Shown here piece after piece: positions 35,540-39,866 of a stretch of 39,866 nucleotides of DNA. A model generated the notes under the pieces. The model was not told the origin of the DNA. It did no database searches and worked only from the letters and a program-made list of their open reading frames with translations. How positions within the stretch are numbered: position 1 is the first letter of the stretch; the number at the start of each line of letters is the position of its first letter. Position numbers and translations under genes: made by a program. The DNA is from an uncultured Olsenella sp. (GTDB lineage Bacteria; Actinomycetota; Coriobacteriia; Coriobacteriales; Atopobiaceae), in contig OMVT01000021.1 in NCBI GenBank assembly GCA_900314535.1, positions 1-39,866 on the forward strand. The letters run 5' to 3'.

Positions 35540-36151
35540 CTAACCTCTTTTCTTGATGGCAGAGACAGGGCAGTTCTCGAAGCAGAGCCCGCAGTGGAGG
35601 CAATGCTCCTGCGAGATCTGGTAGGGCTTCCCTGGCATGATGCATTGCTGGGGGCACTTGCGTGCGCACGTTCCGCAGCCGATGCAGGCGCTTGTGATCT
35701 CGAAGCCCTTGAGACGCGCGGGTGCGCTGCCGAGCGTGAAGCTCTGGCGAAAGATGGGGGAGACGCCCAGGTCGAAGAGCTCGATCCTGCCGTTGTTGAT
35801 GCAGAAGGGGTCGAGGATATAGCGGGCCGTGCCGGGATACACATCATTCATCGAGGGGTTCTCCTCGAAGATGCGGTCGATCCAGGCGTGGGGATTGTCC
35901 TCGATGCGCTTGGCCGTGCCGGAGAGGCGGACCATCTTCCAATCCTTCGTCATCCCCACGATTGCGACATGGGGATTGTGCATGAGCTGGGCATAGAAGT
36001 CCTTGCCGCGGCCAGTGCAGAAATAGAGCTTCCCTTCCTCGACGAGCATCACGTCGATGGTGCGGTTCTCGGGCTCTCCGGCCTCATTGACCGTGGCGAA
36101 GGAGACATCCTTGATGTTCCTCAGCATCTCAAGACATGTCTGTGCATCCAT
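35540..36151 (-). CDS. FMN split-barrel (PNPOx-like) protein fused to a 2x[4Fe-4S] ferredoxin domain
   Basis: A 203-residue redox protein. Residues 1-130 resemble the pyridoxamine-phosphate-oxidase-like FMN-binding barrel (SFATVNEAGEPENRTIDVML, KLYFCTGRGKDFYAQL, VAIVGMTKDWKMVRLSG). The C-terminus carries two ferredoxin motifs: C156xxC159xxC162xxxC166P and C184xxC187xxC190xxxC194P. Electrons would pass from low-potential clusters to bound flavin; the substrate is unknown. ATG 36151 follows AGAGAGG. It is first in the operon, just downstream of a consensus promoter. The next gene starts 3 bases after its stop. Confidence 0.88.
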   Translation of the reverse strand: MDAQTCLEMLRNIKDVSFATVNEAGEPENRTIDVMLVEEGKLYFCTGRGKDFYAQLMHNPHVAIVGMTKDWKMVRLSGTAKRIEDNPHAWIDRIFEENPSMNDVYPGTARYILDPFCINNGRIELFDLGVSPIFRQSFTLGSAPARLKGFEITSACIGCGTCARKCPQQCIMPGKPYQISQEHCLHCGLCFENCPVSAIKKRG

Positions 36152-36185
36152 GGGGCGATCCTCTCTCTGTGTGCTTCCCTTGACC

Positions 36186-36230
36186 TGTAATATAGATACT
36201 GACATATAACGTGTCAATAAACATATTACA
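36186..36230 (-). promoter_or_regulatory. consensus promoter inside a concentric nested palindrome
   Basis: On the minus strand TTGACA (36212-36217) and TATATT (36189-36194) are separated by exactly 17 bp, giving an expected transcript start about 30 bases before the first operon gene. Two inverted repeats share the same centre (36208): TGACA/TGTCA (36200-36204, 36212-36216) and TGTAATAT/ATATTACA (36186-36193, 36223-36230). The outer arms overlap the -10 and the inner arm overlaps the -35, so a dimeric or tetrameric repressor bound here would block RNA polymerase. Confidence 0.82.
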
Positions 36231-36322
36231 AGTGTGGGTGAAACGTGTGATGACAGCCGGCATGCCCGCGCACTTCCGGTATGCTGGAAGCTGCAGATTG
36301 GATCGTGCCGGAAGGAAGCATC

Positions 36323-36799
36323 ATGTCGCGCATCCTCGATTACCTGATGGAGCCAGAGTGTGTCGTCGTCTTCGATATCGATGGGGTGCTTGCACCCTAT
36401 GAGTTCGGCGAGCTTTCTCATGCAGCCTGCCTCGACGGAGACTGGAAGACCTATGTGCTTGAAGAGCATCCCTATGCCCATATCCGTCCTGTCCCTCAGA
36501 TCCAGCGCTTCATCGAGAAGAAGGGGTGCACACGCGTCTTTGCCTGCTCGGTCGCAGAAGACTATGAGGAGGAAGGGAAGCGCGATTTCGTCGTTGCGAA
36601 CTACGGGCTTCCTGCCGGCCACGTGAAGCTCGTCCGGAGCAAGAGCGACAAGGTGGCGGAGCTCAGAGCCTTGGCAAAAGAGTTCTGCGTGTCCGAGCGG
36701 CGCGTCGCGCTTGTCGAGGACACGGTAAAGACGCTCGACGAGGTTGCCAGAAAGACCGGATGCACGACCGTCCATGTCTCGTCCTTCTTCTTTGCATAG
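36323..36799 (+). CDS. HAD-like hydrolase, small
   Basis: A 158-residue protein with HAD motifs: VVVFDIDGVLAPYEFGEL (nucleophile Asp and acid/base Asp), a possible motif II in RVFACSVAEDYEE, the lysine in LVRSKSDKVAELRAL, and VALVEDTVKTLDEV as the acidic motif IV. The cap is very small. It could be a phosphatase or 5'-nucleotidase; no substrate can be named. GGAAGGAAG precedes ATG 36323. It lies 30 bp upstream of the large unknown gene, so the two may be co-transcribed. Confidence 0.72.
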   Translation: MSRILDYLMEPECVVVFDIDGVLAPYEFGELSHAACLDGDWKTYVLEEHPYAHIRPVPQIQRFIEKKGCTRVFACSVAEDYEEEGKRDFVVANYGLPAGHVKLVRSKSDKVAELRALAKEFCVSERRVALVEDTVKTLDEVARKTGCTTVHVSSFFFA

Positions 36800-36829
36800 A
36801 ACGCTGATCCGTACGAGAAAGGTACGCCA

Positions 36830-38734
36830 ATGATTCTCGACCGCGGCGAACTCAAGCTCTTTCATGCTGCCATGGCCCTCATCGAGTTCGAGGGGAACAA
36901 GCGGCTCCATATCGTGCCATACAGCATCAAGTACGAGCCTCCTGCACCGGATGATGAGGCAGAGCTCCTCGATGCTATCTTCCATTCGCCTGAGGTGCTC
37001 AAGGACATCGCGGAGCATATCCCGCCCCAGACGCCGCGCAAGGTCGCAGACCTCATCCAGAGCTGGCAGCATCCGCTGACAGGCAAGTTCACGGTCGTAC
37101 AGCTTGGGCCAGAACCGCTCTTCCTTGGCTTCGATCGCGCTTTCGCCGTCGCAGGCATCACCCATTCGATTGCAAGCGTGGTGGGCAAGTTCCCGGCTGC
37201 GGTCGATACGGTGCTTCTGCCTTTCGGCCGTTTCATTGTCTACGACGCCTATCTCCAGACCTACGACATGGGCTTCTCGGAACGCATAAAGGCCATGTTT
37301 GCTGATGAGGCGGCACGCTGCAAGAAGGAGGGGCTTATCGTCCGGGATGGGCGCGAACTTGCAAAGAACGCGGAGAGCTGGATGGAAGATGCCCACCGCC
37401 ATCTCGAGGAGCATGAGAGGCATCAGAAAGAGCTTGAAGAGAAAGATGAGATGCCGGAAGGCTGCCACAGAGGCGCGCTTGCCGGACTCGCTCCTGACGA
37501 GCGCGAGCGTGCTGCGAAAGCCGCAAGCGATGCTGCCTTCGACAGGGCGGACGCCTCCTCTGCTGACGAGCTGCGCATGAAGCTCCTTGGAAAGCTATCG
37601 AAGAAGGGCCGGCCGGTGCATGCCCTTGCAGAGCAGCTTTCCTGCCTCAGCAAGGCCCGCCTCCAGGAGCTTGGACGCGCACTGGACCTCACACGTCTCT
37701 CGAAGCTCAGGAAGGACGAGCTGGTGCAGCTCGTGGCAGAAGCGCTCGAGCAGAACCCGCGGTTTGATGAGGTGCTCTCCATCTGCTTTCCGGAGGAGTT
37801 CAGGGCAGTACGCGATGCAGTGGCTGCGGGCGGCGTGAAGGAATTCGATCTCGAGGATCCCAGAGAGCTTCATGCTGCGTGCCGCATGCCGGAGCTTGTC
37901 GGTCTTGGCATGCTCTTCGTCTCGGGCACGAAGGCGAACTTTGCCCTCTCCGACCTGTTCATGTCTCAGGCACCATCGCTTGACTGGGATGGAATCGAAG
38001 CGCGGGTGCAGCAGGGACAGCGGATCTTCGACCATATCGGTGCTGCGGTCTATCTCAGAGGCATCATGCTGGCTCTCGATGCGAATGACGAGTTCGGCGA
38101 GGGCCTTTCCGGCAACGAGGTGATCGATATCATTGCCCGCTATATGCAGGCAGGCTACGCAGGATTTGCAATCATGTCGTTCGAAGGAGATCCAGATGAG
38201 CTCTATCTGGTGGATGGCTCCCTCTGCGACAGCTGCTATCCGCCTGATGGGGACAGCGAATGGACGGAAGGCCTCCTGCTCGACCAGGAGATGGATCCTC
38301 TGATAGAGGACATCCTGGACGGCCAGCAGGGCAAAGAGCCCCGGCCGCTTCCAGAAGGTGTCGAGAATGATGCAGATGTCGAGGAATGGATGCTCAGGAT
38401 TCCTGAGGTCCAGGAGCTCAGGAGCTATCTCGACGCCCATGTGCCAGACGATGCAGATGACTATTTCTTCGCGGACGATGTGATAGAGGAGTTCCTCTAC
38501 GATATGCGCTTCGGCATGCCTGGCACGAATTCCATCCAGCACTACCTGAATTTCCTTGATGAATACGGATTCGTGCCGACCGAGGCGGTGCTTACGCAGC
38601 TCCTGAACAGGATCATGAAGATGATGAATGCGGTGCCGATCTGGCCGAACAATGGCTGGTCGCCGAATGAGCTGTTCCATCGCAATCCGGAAAAGGACTC
38701 AGACATTCAGATAGATACGACGCGGATCGTTTGA
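36830..38734 (+). CDS. unknown 634-residue SAP/Rho_N-like-domain protein, copy 2 (intact)
   Basis: Intact paralogue of the frameshifted gene at 25874-27746; I do not recognise a named family for the whole protein. Residues 1-150 form a conserved domain (MILDRGELKLF, NKRLHIVPYSIKYEP, FLGFDRAFAVAGITHSI). A charged coiled-coil-like stretch (about 150-210) follows, then a SAP/Rho N-terminal-like helical motif (about 270-307: LSKARLQELGRAL and SKLRKDELVQLV). An acidic C-terminal half has DWDGI, FGEGLSGNEVIDI, LYLVDGSL, PLPEGVEN, FFADDVIEEF and the ending WPNNGWSPNELF. SAP/Rho_N motifs bind nucleic acid, suggesting but not proving such a role. There is no signal peptide or membrane segment. GAAAGG precedes ATG 36830. 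Confidence 0.85.
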   Translation: MILDRGELKLFHAAMALIEFEGNKRLHIVPYSIKYEPPAPDDEAELLDAIFHSPEVLKDIAEHIPPQTPRKVADLIQSWQHPLTGKFTVVQLGPEPLFLGFDRAFAVAGITHSIASVVGKFPAAVDTVLLPFGRFIVYDAYLQTYDMGFSERIKAMFADEAARCKKEGLIVRDGRELAKNAESWMEDAHRHLEEHERHQKELEEKDEMPEGCHRGALAGLAPDERERAAKAASDAAFDRADASSADELRMKLLGKLSKKGRPVHALAEQLSCLSKARLQELGRALDLTRLSKLRKDELVQLVAEALEQNPRFDEVLSICFPEEFRAVRDAVAAGGVKEFDLEDPRELHAACRMPELVGLGMLFVSGTKANFALSDLFMSQAPSLDWDGIEARVQQGQRIFDHIGAAVYLRGIMLALDANDEFGEGLSGNEVIDIIARYMQAGYAGFAIMSFEGDPDELYLVDGSLCDSCYPPDGDSEWTEGLLLDQEMDPLIEDILDGQQGKEPRPLPEGVENDADVEEWMLRIPEVQELRSYLDAHVPDDADDYFFADDVIEEFLYDMRFGMPGTNSIQHYLNFLDEYGFVPTEAVLTQLLNRIMKMMNAVPIWPNNGWSPNELFHRNPEKDSDIQIDTTRIV

Positions 38735-39017
38735 TGGGAGTGATTTTCGGCCTTTTACGGTTCGCAACGTTTCGCTACAAACAGCAACGTTTCCGCAGGT
38801 AAGATGGGTTGAGAAGAGTTTTGAGTAGCAACGCTTCGCAATGCTTGAAAACACTTGTAGCGGGATGATTCTTCCAAAGATTCTTCCATCTGGAAGAATC
38901 CCAGCGGAACGAGAGGAATTCACCGAGTGATAGGCGCGGCCCTGGAGGGGGTCGCGCCTTTCTCGTATCGGGTCTGGAAGGAGATCCCCACTCACGGGAG
39001 GGATACCCAGGTTTTTC
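38735..39017. repeat. repeat-bearing intergenic region with hairpins
   Basis: Four imperfect copies of GCAACGTTTCG lie at 38764-38774, 38784-38794, 38828-38838 and 38838-38847. GATTCTTCCA is repeated at 38867-38876 and 38879-38888, and its complement follows at 38891-38900, so either copy can form a hairpin. At 38932-38959 an 11-bp stem with one G-U pair ends in TTCTCG and is a plausible terminator. No open frame here is convincing. Confidence 0.6.
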
Positions 39018-39771
39018 GGCTCTCCGCTATTTATGGTGGGTAGCACTTCTGCACCGCTTGTGGCCCTGGCCTCCGAACGGTAGGATTTTCCCCGACAGGA
39101 GGCTCCGTCCCGGAGGCGCGATATGGATGCTCAGGCAGGCATGCTGGCAAGGCTCTCCGAGAGGTCCATGGGGCTCGGGGACGAATGGGAGGTCTCCGAT
39201 GTCTGGTTCGAGGAGCGCGGAGGGGCGCAGGACGAGCTCCATGTGAGGGTGGCCCATCGGAAGGGCCAGGCAGTGGAATGTCCCGTATGCCACAGGAAGT
39301 GCGGCACCTACGACACGCGCGAGAAGACCTGGAGGCATCTCGACATCTGGCAGTACGAGACAATCGTCCACTGTGCCGTGCCGAGGGCCGACTGCCCCGA
39401 GGACGGCGTGCATGCCTGCAGGATGCCCTGGGAGGTGCGCCCGAACTCGCACTTCACGGCGCTCTTCGAGGCGCAGGTGATCGTGATGGCGCTCTCCGGC
39501 ATGACCGTGACGGCGATGGCGCATCTGGTGCACGAGACGGACACGCGCATATGGCGCCTGCTCGGGAAGGCGGTATCGGAGGCGAGGGATGCCCCAGGCC
39601 GCCCAGACCGTGGACAGGTTCCATGCGGTGCAGCTCCTGAACAGGGCAATCGGTCATGCGAGATGTGCGGAGAGGCGAGAGTCCGCAGAGAAGCGCCGCC
39701 AGCCCGCAGGCACGAAGTGCATCTGGCTGAAGAGGAAGGAGTCGCTCACGGAGCGCCAGCCTGCCAAGTGA
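39018..39771 (+). mobile_element. ISL3-family insertion sequence remnant with deleted transposase
   Basis: From ATG 39123 (GGAGG upstream) about 158 codons match the N-terminus of ISL3-type transposases: VECPVCHRKCGTYDTREKTWRHLDIW (zinc-finger-like, split at 51-76), then TVTAMAHLVHETDTRIWRLL. At about 39590 the sequence jumps, in another frame, to AQTVDRFHAVQLLNRAI and KCIWLKRKESLTERQ, which belong about 100 residues further on in intact transposases. The segment with the first catalytic Asp residues is therefore missing, and the C-terminus is cut at 39771. GGCTCTCCGC at 39018 resembles ISL3 terminal repeats (GGCTCTT...), a tentative left end. The element cannot transpose itself. Confidence 0.8.
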
Positions 39772-39804
39772 GTAGCACAGCCATTTGATACCGACATTCC
39801 AAGA

Positions 39805-39861
39805 AGACGGTACCGCCTCTGCGGGCAGACGGTACCGCCGTTTCGCCTATCGGGAACCGCC
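39805..39861. repeat. 22-bp-period direct repeats at the window edge
   Basis: AGACGGTACCGCC occurs at 39805-39817 and 39827-39839, and a degenerate GGAACCGCC at 39853-39861, all spaced 22 bp. Multiple short direct repeats of this sort are typical of IS21-family ends, so a second insertion sequence may begin here and continue beyond the window. Confidence 0.6.
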
Positions 39862-39866
39862 TATTC

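Noticed and set aside
38735..39017. CRISPR-like array
   Set aside because: The repeats are only about 11 bp, imperfect and unevenly spaced, and there are no cas genes in the window.

Overview
The window looks like chromosome from a high-GC, fermentative, host-associated actinobacterium. I infer class Coriobacteriia (Olsenella/Collinsella-like) from the GC-rich codon use, a mannose-family PTS, a bacterial Elp3 and the general gene content; no rRNA or marker gene here proves it. No tRNA, rRNA or CRISPR array was found.

Layout. 0.1-1.2 kb: a DUF454 membrane protein and a NOSP-family protein whose 3' end is spliced onto a histidine-kinase remnant. 1.2-6.8 kb: housekeeping genes (ferritin, Cof-type HAD phosphatase, enolase, dCMP deaminase, DEAD-box helicase). 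6.9-15.6 kb: an apparently complete N-acetylgalactosamine cluster. Tagatose-6-phosphate kinase and tagatose-bisphosphate aldolase run on the minus strand; PTS IIA-IIB-IIC-IID, a GntR/UTRA regulator, the AgaS deaminase/isomerase and a deacetylase run on the plus strand. The aldolase is frameshifted by an exact 13-bp tandem duplication. 15.8-19.1 kb: proA and Elp3. 19.2-21.2 kb: a small membrane protein and a TcyP-type cystine symporter, preceded by a 29-codon Cys-rich leader peptide and a strong terminator with the three-way pairing of a classical attenuator. 21.3-22 kb: a decayed GH43 glycosidase. 22-25.7 kb: DUF1801 protein, nitroreductase, a MazG-like/Trm9-like gene pair and NADP isocitrate dehydrogenase. 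25.9-31.7 kb: a frameshifted copy of a large unknown protein, an acyltransferase, a DUF4143 ATPase pseudogene and a cyclophilin lipoprotein. 31.7-36.2 kb: a tightly packed five-gene minus-strand operon (FMN/2x[4Fe-4S] protein, fused permease/binding protein, ATPase, Rrf2 regulator, quinone oxidoreductase) behind one promoter embedded in a concentric nested palindrome. 36.3-38.7 kb: a HAD-like protein and the intact paralogue of the large unknown protein. 38.7 kb to the end: repeat-rich intergenic DNA, a deleted ISL3-family transposase and a set of 22-bp-period repeats resembling an insertion-sequence end.

The most notable signals are the putative cysteine attenuator (21.05-21.2 kb), the Rrf2 redox/transport operon with its palindromic promoter, the co-occurrence of Elp3 with a Trm9-like methyltransferase, the paralogous pair of unknown ~630-residue proteins, and the aldolase-breaking duplication. 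The number of broken genes (aldolase, GH43, DUF4143, one paralogue, kinase remnant, transposase) points to active gene decay, or in part to assembly error.
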